A DNA stretch of 64,000 bases from an uncultured Lachnospiraceae bacterium (GTDB taxonomy: Bacteria > Bacillota > Clostridia > Lachnospirales > Lachnospiraceae), in NCBI GenBank assembly GCA_949051815.1, contig CARQVR010000003.1, forward strand, positions 62,001-126,000, given 5' to 3'. Of the stretch, positions 6,835 to 16,293 are shown piece by piece (position 1 is the first letter of the stretch; every line of letters starts with the position of its first letter). The position numbers were made by a program, and so were the translations under genes. The notes beneath the pieces were generated by a model, which had not been told where the DNA came from, ran no database searches, and worked only from the letters and a program-made list of their open reading frames with translations.

Positions 6835-9207
6835 ATGAACAGTAAAGTATTGCGGGTATTAGAATACCATAAAATCATCAATCAGTTAACCGACAAGGCA
6901 TCCTCCGAACCGGGTAAGCGGCTCGCGGGGGCGCTTATTCCCATGACGAACTTAGAAGAAATCCGGACGGCCCAGACCCAGACGGCGGACGCACTGGGGC
7001 GTCTTTTTGCCAAAGGTTCCACGTCCTTTGGCAGCAACAAAGATCTGGGTATGAGTTTAAAGTCTCTGGAGGTAGGGAGCGTTCTTTCCATTGCAGAGCT
7101 TTTGCGCATCGCCTCTTTTCTGGAAAACGTCAACCGCATTAAAAGCTATGGCCGCAGGGATCGTGACGACATCCCCGGCGATTCGCTTGACGTTTATTTT
7201 GACAGTTTAGAGCCGCTTACGCCTCTGGCAAACGAGATCAACCGCTGCATTCTCTCCGAGGAGGAAATCGCAGACGACGCAAGCCCCGCACTCAAACGCA
7301 TCCGGCGCAGTATGACGATCACCAACGACCGGATTCATTCGCAGTTAAATTCTATGATTAACGGTTCTCTGCGCACTTACCTGCAAGACGCCGTAGTGAC
7401 CATGCGTGACAATCGTTACTGCATTCCCGTGAAGTCCGAGTACAAAGGACAGGTGCCGGGCATGGTGCATGACCAGTCCTCCACCGGTTCCACTTTTTTC
7501 ATCGAGCCTGCGGCCGTCGTCAATCTGAACAATGAATTAAAGGAATTATCCATAAAGGAGCAGGAAGAAATCGAGGCGGTGCTCGCCTCCTTAAGCGCGC
7601 AGGCGGCTGCTTACACGGATGCCCTTGCCATGAATCAGGAATCCATGACCATGCTGGACTTTATCTTTGCAAAAGCATCCCTCGCCATGGACCAGAACGC
7701 CACCATGCCCCTTTTCAATACGGAACACCAAATTCGCATCCGCAAAGGGCGGCATCCGCTGATTGACAAAAAAGCCGTAGTGCCCGTGGACATTCTTCTG
7801 GGTATCGACTTCGATCTGCTTATCATCACGGGGCCGAACACAGGCGGAAAAACCGTGGCGCTGAAAACAGTGGGGCTTCTGACTCTGATGGGGCAGGCCG
7901 GACTGCACATTCCCGCTCTGGACCGCTCGGAGCTTTCCATTTTCCGGGAAGTATACGCGGATATCGGAGACGAGCAGAGCATTGAGCAGAGTCTTTCCAC
8001 CTTTTCTTCCCACATGACAAGTATCGTGTCCATTTTGCAGGAAGCGGACGCAGATTCCCTCTGCCTTTTCGACGAGCTTGGCGCGGGTACGGACCCCACC
8101 GAGGGCGCGGCTCTTGCCATTTCAGTTTTGGATCATCTGCACGGCCGGGGCATCCGCACCATGGCTACCACGCATTACAGCGAGTTAAAGGTGTATGCGC
8201 TCTCCACGCCTTTTGTGGAAAATGCCTGCTGTGAATTTAATGTGGAAACGCTCCGCCCTACCTACCGGCTTCTGATCGGCATTCCCGGCAAGAGTAACGC
8301 CTTTGCCATCTCTTCCCGTCTGGGTCTGCCGGATCATATCATAGAGGACGCCAAACGGCACATTACACAGGACAAAGAGAGCTTTGAAGATCTGCTCGCC
8401 AATCTGGAAAACAGCCGTGTGACAATCGAGAAGGAACAGGCGCAAATCGAGGCTTATAAGCGGGAGATACAGGCTTTAAAGGAGCGGCTGGAGTCCAAAC
8501 AGGAAAAAATCGACCAGTCCCGCGACCGTATCCTCAGAGAGGCCAACGAGGAAGCCCGCGAAATCCTGCAAAGTGCAAAGGAACTGGCGGACGAAACCAT
8601 CCGCACTTTCCAAAAGGCCGGCGCCGGCTCTTCCATCAAAGATTTGGAGAAATCGCGCCGCAGGGTACACGATAAAATTTCGGAGAAAAACGAAAAGCTG
8701 GCGCTCAAAAATGAGAAGCCTGACCACAAGGTTCTCAAGCCCGGCCAGATCAGGCTGGGCGACAGCGTGAAAGTTGTCTCCATGGGATTAAAGGGCAGCG
8801 TAAGCTCCCTTCCCGATAAAAACGGCAGACTGTTTGTCCAGTGCGGCATCATCCGCTCTCAGGTTTCCCTGTCGGATCTGGTTCTGCTTGAGGAGGAGAC
8901 GGTAAAAACCGAAAAAATGCAGCGCAGTTCTTCCGGCAGGCTCAAAATGTCCAAGTCCTACTCCGTCTCTACGGAAATCAACCTTCTCGGCAAGACGGTG
9001 GACGAGGCGCTCTCCGAACTCGACAAATATCTGGACGACGCTTATCTGGCCCATCTGCCAAGCGTCCGCATCGTGCACGGCAAGGGAACCGGTGCGCTCC
9101 GGAAAGCCGTACACGGCTATCTGCGCAAAAACCGGGTTATAAAGACGTTCCGGCTGGGCGAATTCGGAGAGGGCGACGCAGGCGTTACCATTGCTGAGTT
9201 TAAGTAG
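6835..9207 (+). CDS. mutS2: MutS2 family ATPase/nuclease with Smr domain
   Basis: 790 aa, the usual MutS2 length. The core holds Walker A GPNTGGKT at about residues 333-340 and Walker B CLFDELGAGTDP at about 408-420. A long coiled coil (about 515-600) and a KOW-like segment follow, then a C-terminal Smr domain (about 710-790) with HGKGTGALR. MutS2 does not do mismatch repair. It restrains recombination and, in Bacillus, rescues collided ribosomes by acting as a ribosome splitter. It is divergent from the HtrA-like gene, and a two-component system starts 23 bases downstream. Confidence 0.96.
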   Translation: MNSKVLRVLEYHKIINQLTDKASSEPGKRLAGALIPMTNLEEIRTAQTQTADALGRLFAKGSTSFGSNKDLGMSLKSLEVGSVLSIAELLRIASFLENVNRIKSYGRRDRDDIPGDSLDVYFDSLEPLTPLANEINRCILSEEEIADDASPALKRIRRSMTITNDRIHSQLNSMINGSLRTYLQDAVVTMRDNRYCIPVKSEYKGQVPGMVHDQSSTGSTFFIEPAAVVNLNNELKELSIKEQEEIEAVLASLSAQAAAYTDALAMNQESMTMLDFIFAKASLAMDQNATMPLFNTEHQIRIRKGRHPLIDKKAVVPVDILLGIDFDLLIITGPNTGGKTVALKTVGLLTLMGQAGLHIPALDRSELSIFREVYADIGDEQSIEQSLSTFSSHMTSIVSILQEADADSLCLFDELGAGTDPTEGAALAISVLDHLHGRGIRTMATTHYSELKVYALSTPFVENACCEFNVETLRPTYRLLIGIPGKSNAFAISSRLGLPDHIIEDAKRHITQDKESFEDLLANLENSRVTIEKEQAQIEAYKREIQALKERLESKQEKIDQSRDRILREANEEAREILQSAKELADETIRTFQKAGAGSSIKDLEKSRRRVHDKISEKNEKLALKNEKPDHKVLKPGQIRLGDSVKVVSMGLKGSVSSLPDKNGRLFVQCGIIRSQVSLSDLVLLEEETVKTEKMQRSSSGRLKMSKSYSVSTEINLLGKTVDEALSELDKYLDDAYLAHLPSVRIVHGKGTGALRKAVHGYLRKNRVIKTFRLGEFGEGDAGVTIAEFK

Positions 9208-9230
9208 GAAATTAGAAAACGGAGGTAATC

Positions 9231-9941
9231 ATGATAAACAAGCAGAAAATATTAATTGTGGATGACGATAATAATATTGCGGAGCTGATTTCCCTCTATC
9301 TGACGAAGGAATGCTTTGAGACGATGATCGTCAACGACGGGGAGTCCGTCCTGTCGGCAGTGGACAGCTTTGATCCAAACCTGATGCTTCTGGATCTGAT
9401 GCTGCCGGGCATTGACGGCTATCAGGTCTGCAGGGAGGTGCGCTCGAAATCCACCCTCCCCATCATTATGCTTTCCGCCAAGGGCGAGGTTTTCGACAAG
9501 GTGCTGGGATTGGAGCTGGGCGCGGACGATTACGTGGAAAAGCCCTTCGACTCCAAGGAACTGGTGGCACGGGTCAAGGCGGTGCTTCGCCGTTACAAAC
9601 CGGCTGTGGCAGAACCGAAGACTTCCGACATCAAGAGTGTGGAATATCCGGATCTGATTATCAACCAGACCAATTACTCCGTTATTTATATGGGTGAAAC
9701 CATCGAGCTGCCTCCCAAGGAGCTGGAGCTTCTCTACTTTCTGGCCTCCTCGCCGAACCATGTCTTTTCCAGAGAACAGCTTTTAGACCAGATCTGGGGA
9801 TATGAGTATCTGGGGGACAGCCGCACAATAGATGTCCACATCAAACGGCTCCGCAACAAAATCAAAGACCATGATAACTGGCGCATCGCTACGATCTGGG
9901 GCGTCGGTTACAAATTTGAAGTACGCGAAAAGAGATTTTAA
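9231..9941 (+). CDS. OmpR-family response regulator
   Basis: 236 aa. Receiver domain (1-120) with acidic pocket DDD (11-13), phospho-acceptor D55 (LLDLMLPG) and Lys in VEKPF, followed by a winged-helix DNA-binding domain (about 140-232). GGAGG sits just before the ATG. The histidine kinase gene begins one base after its stop, so the two form a coupled pair and almost certainly signal together. The target genes cannot be read from sequence; the mutS2 gene upstream may share the transcript. Confidence 0.95.
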   Translation: MINKQKILIVDDDNNIAELISLYLTKECFETMIVNDGESVLSAVDSFDPNLMLLDLMLPGIDGYQVCREVRSKSTLPIIMLSAKGEVFDKVLGLELGADDYVEKPFDSKELVARVKAVLRRYKPAVAEPKTSDIKSVEYPDLIINQTNYSVIYMGETIELPPKELELLYFLASSPNHVFSREQLLDQIWGYEYLGDSRTIDVHIKRLRNKIKDHDNWRIATIWGVGYKFEVREKRF

Positions 9942-9942
9942 T

Positions 9943-11367
9943 ATGCGAAAGACACTCTACTTAAAACTGATATTGGCCTACATCATCTTCGGCCTCTTCG
10001 GGTTCGTGGTGGTGGCCACCTTTGTGTCCGACATGACGATCAACCATCTCACGAAAGAAAAGGCCGATGCCCTCTATCGGGAAGCCACGCTGATCGCCAA
10101 CACCTACGCCACCGACCTGTACAATACGGAAGTGTCTCTGGAAACGGTGAAGACGCAGCTTGACGCGCTGGATACTTACTTAAACGCCACGATCTGGATT
10201 ATCAATCCCTCCGGACGCATGATTTTAGACTCCTCAGCCCCGGTGGACGTGGAAAACGAGGTCGTCGTGGAGAATTTCGATCCCACAATCACCGCAGGCT
10301 CTTACTATACGGTGGGCGATTTTTTCCGGACTTTTGACGAGGAAATGCTCAGTGTCTTTGCGCCCATCACATCCGGCTACAAGGTGAAAGGCTATGTGGT
10401 AATCCACGCCTCTCTCGGCAGCATACAGACAGAGACGAACCAGCTTTTAAATATTTCCTATATCATGCTGCTTATACTCTTTTTGCTGTCCCTGATTATC
10501 CTGATCTTTTTCACGGAGATGGTTTATATCCCTCTGCGCAAAATCACGGAAGCCACGGAGCAGTACGCCAGCGGCAACATGCACTATGAGTTCAGTGTGG
10601 AAAGCGAAGATGAAATGGGCTATCTGGCCGCCACCCTGTCCTATATGGCCAGCGAAATCGCCCGCTCGGAGGATGACCAGAAAAAATTCGTGGCCAATGT
10701 CTCCCATGACTTTCGTTCTCCCCTAACTTCCATAGAAGGCTATCTGAAAGCCATGTTAGACGGCACCATCCCCCCTGAAATGTACGAAAAGTATCTAAAC
10801 ATCGTGCTCAACGAAACCAGCCGCCTGACCAAGCTGACCAACAGCCTTCTGACTCTCAACAATCTGAACACAAAGGGGATCATGCTGAACAAAACGGATT
10901 TTGAGATCAATGCCGTCATCCGCAATGTGGCGGCCACCTTTGAGGGCACCTGCCGCCAGAAGATGATCGGCATCGAGCTGATTCTCACGGGCGATGAAAT
11001 GTACGTGGTCGCGGACGTGGATAAAATCCAGCAGGTTTTATACAACCTTTTAGATAACGCCATCAAATTCAGCCATCACGATTCCCTCATCAAAATAGAG
11101 ACAACCGAGAAGCACAATAAAATTTTTATCAGCGTGAAAGACACCGGAATCGGCATCCCGAAAGAAGATTTGAAACTGATCTGGAACCGCTTTTACAAGT
11201 CCGACCTTTCCCGCGGAAAGGATAAGAAAGGCACGGGCCTCGGCCTGTCGATCACGAAGGAAGTCATACAGGCCCACGGCGAAAACATCAACGTAATCAG
11301 CACCGAGGGCGTAGGGACGGAGTTTATCTTTTCCCTGCCCAAATCGGAAATGGAGGACGACGACTGA
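9943..11367 (+). CDS. sensor histidine kinase (HAMP-HisKA-HATPase)
   Basis: 474 aa from the ATG at 9943, directly after the regulator stop; the longer open frame inside the regulator gene is spurious. TM1 at about 9-28, extracellular sensor domain of about 135 residues, TM2 at about 170-190 and HAMP to about 240. Dimerisation/phosphoacceptor motif NVSHDFRSPLTS has H255, and the ATPase domain has N (LLDNAIKFS), G1 (DTGIGIP) and G2 (GTGLGLSI) boxes. The signal sensed is unknown. Confidence 0.95.
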   Translation: MRKTLYLKLILAYIIFGLFGFVVVATFVSDMTINHLTKEKADALYREATLIANTYATDLYNTEVSLETVKTQLDALDTYLNATIWIINPSGRMILDSSAPVDVENEVVVENFDPTITAGSYYTVGDFFRTFDEEMLSVFAPITSGYKVKGYVVIHASLGSIQTETNQLLNISYIMLLILFLLSLIILIFFTEMVYIPLRKITEATEQYASGNMHYEFSVESEDEMGYLAATLSYMASEIARSEDDQKKFVANVSHDFRSPLTSIEGYLKAMLDGTIPPEMYEKYLNIVLNETSRLTKLTNSLLTLNNLNTKGIMLNKTDFEINAVIRNVAATFEGTCRQKMIGIELILTGDEMYVVADVDKIQQVLYNLLDNAIKFSHHDSLIKIETTEKHNKIFISVKDTGIGIPKEDLKLIWNRFYKSDLSRGKDKKGTGLGLSITKEVIQAHGENINVISTEGVGTEFIFSLPKSEMEDDD

Positions 11368-11400
11368 GACAGGCAATGCGGCAGTCAAAACGACAGCCTG

Positions 11401-11901
11401 TTATATCATCTGCTGCCAGGATAATCTGTGCAGCTCCCCCTCCGTCTGCATCCCTGCAAACCCGTTCTGCCGCAACGCCTCATACAGCACAACTGCCACG
11501 GAGTTTGACAGGTTCAGGGATCTGATCTCCTCCATCATCGGGATGCGGATGCATGTCTCCTCATTTTCCACTAAAATTTCTTCGGGGATCCCGGCGCTCT
11601 CCTTGCCAAACATGATACAGTCGTCCGGCCCGAAAGCCGCCTCCGTATAGAGACGTTTTGCTTTCGTGGTTGCATACCAGATTTTCGCACCAGGGTGTTT
11701 TTCCCGAAACTCATTAAAATTGATATAGCGTGTCACATCCAAATGCTCCCAATAATCCATACCCGCCCGTTTGATAGATTTCTCATCCAGCCGGAAACCC
11801 AAAGGCTCTATCAAATGGAGCGCCGTACCTGTCGCTACACAGGTACGGCCGATATTTCCCGTATTTGCCGGAATCTCCGGCTGATGTAAAATAATCTGCA
11901 T
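11401..11901 (-). CDS. trmL: tRNA (cytidine(34)-2'-O)-methyltransferase TrmL (SPOUT)
   Basis: 166 aa from the ATG at 11901, which has a strong GGAGGTAAAG before it; the frame upstream to 12051 is not family-like. SPOUT knot motifs are PEIPANTGNIGRTC near the N-terminus, MFGKESAGIP in the middle and IRSLNLSNSVAV near the C-terminus. The family 2'-O-methylates the wobble base of tRNA-Leu isoacceptors using SAM. It converges on the histidine kinase gene. A decayed copy of the composite repeat family lies upstream, between this gene and the aminotransferase gene. Confidence 0.93.
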   Translation of the reverse strand: MQIILHQPEIPANTGNIGRTCVATGTALHLIEPLGFRLDEKSIKRAGMDYWEHLDVTRYINFNEFREKHPGAKIWYATTKAKRLYTEAAFGPDDCIMFGKESAGIPEEILVENEETCIRIPMMEEIRSLNLSNSVAVVLYEALRQNGFAGMQTEGELHRLSWQQMI

Positions 11902-11950
11902 CTTTACCTCCATCCGGCATACACGGAGAATGCCTGTTTTGCGTCCTCCA

Positions 11951-11990
11951 CGCGAAACATAGAAACGCTTCGCTAAACAGCCTCCAATGT
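11951..11990 (+). repeat. decayed copy of composite repeat module B
   Basis: The stretch GCGAAACATAG, then CGCT and AAACAGCCTCC, follows the same order as the start of module B seen at 19978-20043 (GCGTGAAACTTAG ... GAAACAGCCTC). The long outer inverted repeat is no longer recognisable. Like the other copies it lies tens of bases upstream of a minus-strand start codon (trmL at 11901). Confidence 0.4.
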
Positions 11991-11995
11991 AAACA

Positions 11996-13174
11996 CTAGA
12001 ATTTCTTCTCATTTTGACGCAGTCTGCCGACAAAATCCGCCAGTTTTCCAATCGCCAGTTTCAGGTTGTCCAGCGAATAAGCGTAAGAAATTCTTAAAAA
12101 TCCCTCGCCGCACTCACCGAATGCCGTACCCGGCACCACAGCTACTTTTTCTTCCGCCAAAAACCGCTCCGCGAACTCTTCGCTGGTCATCCCGAACTCC
12201 TTGATACACGGGAACACATAGAACGCGCCAAAAGGCTCGAAACACTCCAGCCCCATCTCCTGAAAGGAGTGAAGCAGGAAGCGTCGTCTCTGGTTGTAAG
12301 CCATGCGCATTTCCTGCACATCCTCGTCCCCGTTACGGAGCGCCTCGATCGCCGCATACTGGCTGGTAGTAGGCGCACACATAATCGCAAACTGGTGCAG
12401 CTTTGTCATCTGTTCCAGAATTTCTCCCGGACCGCAGGCATAACCCAGTCTCCATCCAGTCATTGCAAATGCTTTGGAAAAACCGTTAATCAAAATGGTT
12501 CTTTCCTTCATTCCCTCTATCTCTACGATGGATACATGTTTTTCCTTGTAGGTCAGCTCCGCGTAAATCTCATCAGACATAACGAGTATATCATGTTTCC
12601 GGATCACTTCAGCGATCGCCTCCAGATCCTTTTTCTCCATAATCGCTCCCGTGGGATTATTCGGGAAGGGGAGAATTAATACCTTTGTCTTATCGGTAAT
12701 CGCGTCCTCCAATTCCTCCGCCGTCAGCCTGAACTCATTTTCTGCCTTCAGCTCAATGATAACCGGCGTCGCGCCCGCCATAATCGCACATGGCTCGTAA
12801 GATACATAGCTGGGCTGCGGAATCAGCACCTCGTCTCCCGGATTGACTACCGCGCGCAGTCCGATATCAATCGCCTCGGAACCGCCCACCGTAATCAGCA
12901 CTTCGTGCTTCGGATCGTAGGTCACGCCCTGTTTCCTCTTCATATAATTACAGATTTCCTGCCGCAGCTCCATTAACCCGCTGTTGGAAGTGTAGAACGT
13001 GCGTCCCTTTTCCAGCGAGTAAATGCCCTCGTCCCTGATATGCCACGGCGTGTCAAAATCCGGCTCGCCCACGCCGAGGGAAATCGCATCCTCCATCTCA
13101 CTGACAATGTCAAAAAATTTCCGGATACCCGAAGGTTTCAGCCCTACGGCCTGCTTCGATAACATATCTTTCAC
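11996..13174 (-). CDS. class I/II PLP-dependent aminotransferase
   Basis: 392 aa, fold type I. The PLP lysine is in NGFSKAFAMTGWRLGY, the Asp/Tyr cofactor contacts in VMSDEIYAELTY, and FPNNPTGA is also present. The family transfers amino groups between amino acids and 2-oxo acids; the exact substrate cannot be read here (aspartate, alanine or aromatic are all possible). The first in-frame start is GTG at 13174, overlapping the stop of the Lrp gene (GTGA); ATG 13165 is an alternative. Coupling to an Lrp/AsnC regulator suggests control by an amino acid. Confidence 0.9.
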   Translation of the reverse strand: MKDMLSKQAVGLKPSGIRKFFDIVSEMEDAISLGVGEPDFDTPWHIRDEGIYSLEKGRTFYTSNSGLMELRQEICNYMKRKQGVTYDPKHEVLITVGGSEAIDIGLRAVVNPGDEVLIPQPSYVSYEPCAIMAGATPVIIELKAENEFRLTAEELEDAITDKTKVLILPFPNNPTGAIMEKKDLEAIAEVIRKHDILVMSDEIYAELTYKEKHVSIVEIEGMKERTILINGFSKAFAMTGWRLGYACGPGEILEQMTKLHQFAIMCAPTTSQYAAIEALRNGDEDVQEMRMAYNQRRRFLLHSFQEMGLECFEPFGAFYVFPCIKEFGMTSEEFAERFLAEEKVAVVPGTAFGECGEGFLRISYAYSLDNLKLAIGKLADFVGRLRQNEKKF

Positions 13175-13653
13175 GGTGACACCTTCTCTCTTGTATCTTC
13201 ATACTTTTTCGTCAATACGGTTCCATGATCTTTGTATTTTTTCAGAATAAAGTGGGTTGCCGTGCTCAAAACGGAATCCAGCGTGGAGAGCTTGTCGGAC
13301 ACAAAACCGGAAATCTCCTTCAAGGATTTCCCTTCCAGCGTGACAAGCAGATCATAGCCACCGGAAATCAGATACACGGAATTTACCTCCGGATATTTAT
13401 AAATCCGCTCCGCAATATTGTCAAAGCCCTGCCCTCTCTGTGGCGTCACCCGCACCTCGATCAGCGCGGACACCTTCTCAATGGAAGTCTTCTCCCAGTC
13501 AATCATTGTGTGGTAACCGCAGATAATGCCCTCATCCTCTAACGCCTGCAACTCGTTCACCACATCGATCTCTTCCACTCCAAGTATTACCGCCAGCTCC
13601 TTCAAGTCGATGCGGCTGTTCCTCTCTATGATTTTCAATAATTCTTCTCTCAT
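13171..13653 (-). CDS. Lrp/AsnC family transcriptional regulator
   Basis: 160 aa. An N-terminal winged helix-turn-helix (about 1-50) is followed by a RAM ligand-binding domain (VSALIEVRVTP, later SGGYDLLVTLEG). The start at 13653 is preferred because AGGAGG lies five bases upstream; the ATG at 13668 lies before that site. Lrp-type proteins sense amino acids and control transport or metabolism genes. The neighbouring aminotransferase, translationally coupled to it, is the obvious candidate target. Confidence 0.92.
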   Translation of the reverse strand: MREELLKIIERNSRIDLKELAVILGVEEIDVVNELQALEDEGIICGYHTMIDWEKTSIEKVSALIEVRVTPQRGQGFDNIAERIYKYPEVNSVYLISGGYDLLVTLEGKSLKEISGFVSDKLSTLDSVLSTATHFILKKYKDHGTVLTKKYEDTREKVSP

Positions 13654-13671
13654 TTTTTCCTCCTTCATCCT

Positions 13672-14394
13672 TCACCGTCTTGGTTTATTTAAAAACTGCT
13701 TTCTGCCCTCGTTGTAAAGCACCCTGTCATTTCCCCTTGTCGTGCGGCCGATCACCACTGCCGGAATCCCTTCCCGCATAAGCGCTGCCGCAAGGGCATT
13801 TCCGTCCTCCGCCGTCATAATAAGACAACCGCCCGACGACAGTTCATAGGGATTTTCCCCGAAAACCTCACATATCTCTATGGTCTCCTGCCTGACAGGT
13901 ATTTTTCTTAAATCCGCTTCCAGTCCGACGCCGGCTTCCTCCGCCATCTCCCACAATCCCGCGAAAATGCCGCCTTGGGAAACAGCCTTTATGCCGCAGA
14001 CGCCGGACTTCATGGCGGTGGCGGCCTCCGGTATTATTGACAGATACCGGTCGAAAGCGGCGGCCTCCTCAATCATGCGCGCCGGAAACCGCTGCCGCAG
14101 TCTCTCCCCATTCGCGCTGGCAAGTCTGGCCGTTCCCTCCAGACCGATCCATTTACTCACCACAATATCCTGATCCGCGCCCGCCTTCTGCGAACCGGCC
14201 AAAGGAACATTCCCCTCCTGCCCGACACATAAGCCCTGTCCTGCCCCGCATCGCTCTTCCGTAAGCGGCCCGGCGCATAAAACGGCGCAGTCTTTCCCCA
14301 GCCCTGCGCCATTTTCCGTTTCCCGTACATATGATTCTGTCTTTCCAGACACAGAACGCACTGACACGTTCTCCGATCTCTTTTCCTGTCTCAT
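13672..14394 (-). CDS. AIR-synthase-like (PurM/HypE fold) protein lacking most of its N-terminal domain
   Basis: 240 aa. From about residue 78 the sequence is the C-terminal domain of AIR-synthase-related proteins: QDIVVSKWIGLEGTA, GGIFAGLWEMAEEAG, IPVRQETIEICEVFG and GNDRVLYN. Relatives are about 330 aa, with an N-terminal ATP-binding domain. Here the extreme N-terminus still resembles the family (GAGLGKDCAVL), but the roughly 100 residues that should follow are replaced by an unrelated low-similarity stretch. It looks like an internal deletion. Whether the remnant is functional is unknown, and ATP chemistry is unlikely. It sits four bases upstream of nothing else obvious, between the VanW gene and the Lrp gene, all on the same strand. 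Confidence 0.7.
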   Translation of the reverse strand: MRQEKRSENVSVRSVSGKTESYVRETENGAGLGKDCAVLCAGPLTEERCGAGQGLCVGQEGNVPLAGSQKAGADQDIVVSKWIGLEGTARLASANGERLRQRFPARMIEEAAAFDRYLSIIPEAATAMKSGVCGIKAVSQGGIFAGLWEMAEEAGVGLEADLRKIPVRQETIEICEVFGENPYELSSGGCLIMTAEDGNALAAALMREGIPAVVIGRTTRGNDRVLYNEGRKQFLNKPRR

Positions 14395-14457
14395 GCCGTA
14401 TGCCTTACTCTCCGTAAGATTACCCGTTACAGGCCAGCCCCTGCTCCGCTGTTCCGA

Positions 14458-16047
14458 TCACTGCGCCGGGGGCGGCGCCTCCGGCTGCTGCTGGGCCGCC
14501 TGTTCTGCCGCTGCCTGTTCCGCTGCGGCCTGCTCTGCCGCCGCCTGATCCGCCGCTGCCTTGGCTGCCGCCGCCTGCTGGGCCGCTTCTGCCGCCGCCT
14601 GTATAGCCGCGGGATCCCCGCCGCGATATGCACCGGATACCGCTTTTACCTGATCCACACTGCCCGACGCCACGGCTGCCATAATGGCGTTATACGCGCC
14701 CGGATCCTCCGTCGCCACTCCCACCGTGGCGCTTCTGGGCGCTTTCATGTAGCTGCTGCTGTTCACCTGCTCACGGCTCACTTCCTCGCCGTTCTCCTTC
14801 ACGACCTTCCACAGTCTCGCCTTATAGCCCACATGCGCGGACTGTACACTGCAATAACCTACCGGCATGGATGCGTCCGTGTAGATCACTTCGTTATCCG
14901 GTACGATTCTCTCCAGCACTTCGCTCTCGTAAATTACCTCCCGGCTGCTGTCTCTCGTTTCCATCCCGTAGATCGTGAATGTGATCTCTTTCTCAGGCGT
15001 TGTATAGCCGTCTATGTATATGGGATAATCCAGATTATTCTTAAATTTAAAGTCCTTCCCCGAAGACTCCGCAATGGCAGCGTCCGCGGAGGGATCCACA
15101 TAGGTGACGATCATGGAGTGGTTATAGCGCTCCACCACCTCCAGTTCCGCCTGCAGCACCGCATTGTAAAGCGTGGTCGAAACCTGACAGATACCGCCGC
15201 CCAGGCTGTCAACCACCTGTCCGTTCAGATAGGAAGCCGCCATATAGTACCCGTTTTCTTCCGAGAACGGAATAAGTGCCTCGAGCGTCGAAATCTCGTC
15301 TCCCGGATACAGCGTGATCCCACTGAGCAGTCTGCACCCGTTTGTCACGTTTGCGCTTCTCGCACCGCCGGATGTAGAAAAGCTGGTGGTAAAGGTTCCA
15401 AGAACATCCTTCACCTTCTCCAGATCCTCCGCACTTCCCTGCGGTTCCTGCATCTCCACCTGCATATCCAGATCGCAGGCGCCGCCCGTCCACTCGTCTG
15501 TCAGATACGCGTATACGCTCTCCGTCGTACCGTCACGGTCTACCACACAGCCGGACTGCCCTCCGGTAACCTCAAATCCATCCTCCGTCTTTTTCAGGCT
15601 GGCGTTAACGGCCTCTCGGTCGTACTGATCCGCATTTTCTTCAATCACCTCGCGAATCTTACTCTTATCGAAATCAAAGCTTACCCTGTAAACCTTGTTC
15701 TTATACTCCAGATCCCGCAACTCTTTATAGCATTGCAGAATATCCCCGTCACGGCCAAAGCAGGCGGCCTCATCCAGAATCTCACGGTTGCCCCATTTCA
15801 GGCCAAGCTCCGCGGCCGACGTTTTAATTTCCCCCTCCTCCGGAGCATGCAGCGTAATCTGCGCATCGCCGTAAGTCGCGACATACGCCTCGATTGCCTC
15901 TTCCGCCTCGCTCTTTGTCATTCCCGAGATATCTATGTCGTCCACATAGATTCCCGTCTCGATTTTCCCTTCTTCCGCCTGCGCCGGTATAACGGCAGAC
16001 GCTGCTAAGACATACGCCGCCACGGCTGTCATACATAACTTTTTCAT
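14458..16047 (-). CDS. secreted VanW-domain protein with Ala/Gln-rich tail
   Basis: About 529 aa from the ATG at 16047, where a signal peptide begins (MKKLCMTAVAAYVLAASAV, cut near AQA). Putative peptidoglycan-binding repeats come first (about 25-210), then the VanW domain (LLSGITLYPGDEIS, GGGICQVSTTLYNA) and a beta-rich C-terminal region. A 50-residue tail of Ala/Gln/Glu repeats (AAAEQ units) ends in PEAPPPAQ. VanW proteins occur in glycopeptide-resistance clusters and widely in Clostridia; their biochemical role is unsettled. Location is extracytoplasmic, probably at the cell wall. The tail comes from GC-rich 15-bp-like tandem repeats and may vary in length between strains. Confidence 0.88.
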   Translation of the reverse strand: MKKLCMTAVAAYVLAASAVIPAQAEEGKIETGIYVDDIDISGMTKSEAEEAIEAYVATYGDAQITLHAPEEGEIKTSAAELGLKWGNREILDEAACFGRDGDILQCYKELRDLEYKNKVYRVSFDFDKSKIREVIEENADQYDREAVNASLKKTEDGFEVTGGQSGCVVDRDGTTESVYAYLTDEWTGGACDLDMQVEMQEPQGSAEDLEKVKDVLGTFTTSFSTSGGARSANVTNGCRLLSGITLYPGDEISTLEALIPFSEENGYYMAASYLNGQVVDSLGGGICQVSTTLYNAVLQAELEVVERYNHSMIVTYVDPSADAAIAESSGKDFKFKNNLDYPIYIDGYTTPEKEITFTIYGMETRDSSREVIYESEVLERIVPDNEVIYTDASMPVGYCSVQSAHVGYKARLWKVVKENGEEVSREQVNSSSYMKAPRSATVGVATEDPGAYNAIMAAVASGSVDQVKAVSGAYRGGDPAAIQAAAEAAQQAAAAKAAADQAAAEQAAAEQAAAEQAAQQQPEAPPPAQ

Positions 16048-16112
16048 AACGATTAACCGCTCCCTGCTTCTCCCTGTCGATCCCATGCCATTCACAAATA
16101 ACGTTTCTTATG

Positions 16113-16220
16113 CTAAAATGAATAGAACGCAGATGCCAGCATCGGAATGACCATCGCCAAAACGACGATAATAATAATAACTGATGAAATGATTTTTCTG
16201 GTTTTTCTGTTGAATTTCAT
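16113..16220 (-). CDS. 35-aa single-pass membrane miniprotein
   Basis: An ATG at 16220 preceded by AAGGTGG encodes a basic N-terminus (MKFNRKTRKI) followed by one hydrophobic helix (SVIIIIVVLAMVIPMLASAF) and a stop at 16113. Layout resembles small Firmicutes proteins such as the Prli42 stressosome anchor (basic head with KTRKI, one helix, short tail), though similarity at this length is weak. It is monocistronic, between divergent genes, and below the size limit of most gene callers. Confidence 0.6.
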   Translation of the reverse strand: MKFNRKTRKIISSVIIIIVVLAMVIPMLASAFYSF

Positions 16221-16293
16221 AATACCACCTTAACCGTTTTTTTGCTACACTATAATAATAAGGAATGTCTTTTTTAGCATAAAGGAATTATAT

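Noticed and set aside
11370..11400. ACAGGC...GCCTGT pair between the histidine kinase and trmL stops
   Set aside because: Six-base arms with a large loop and no clear T-run; not enough for a terminator call.
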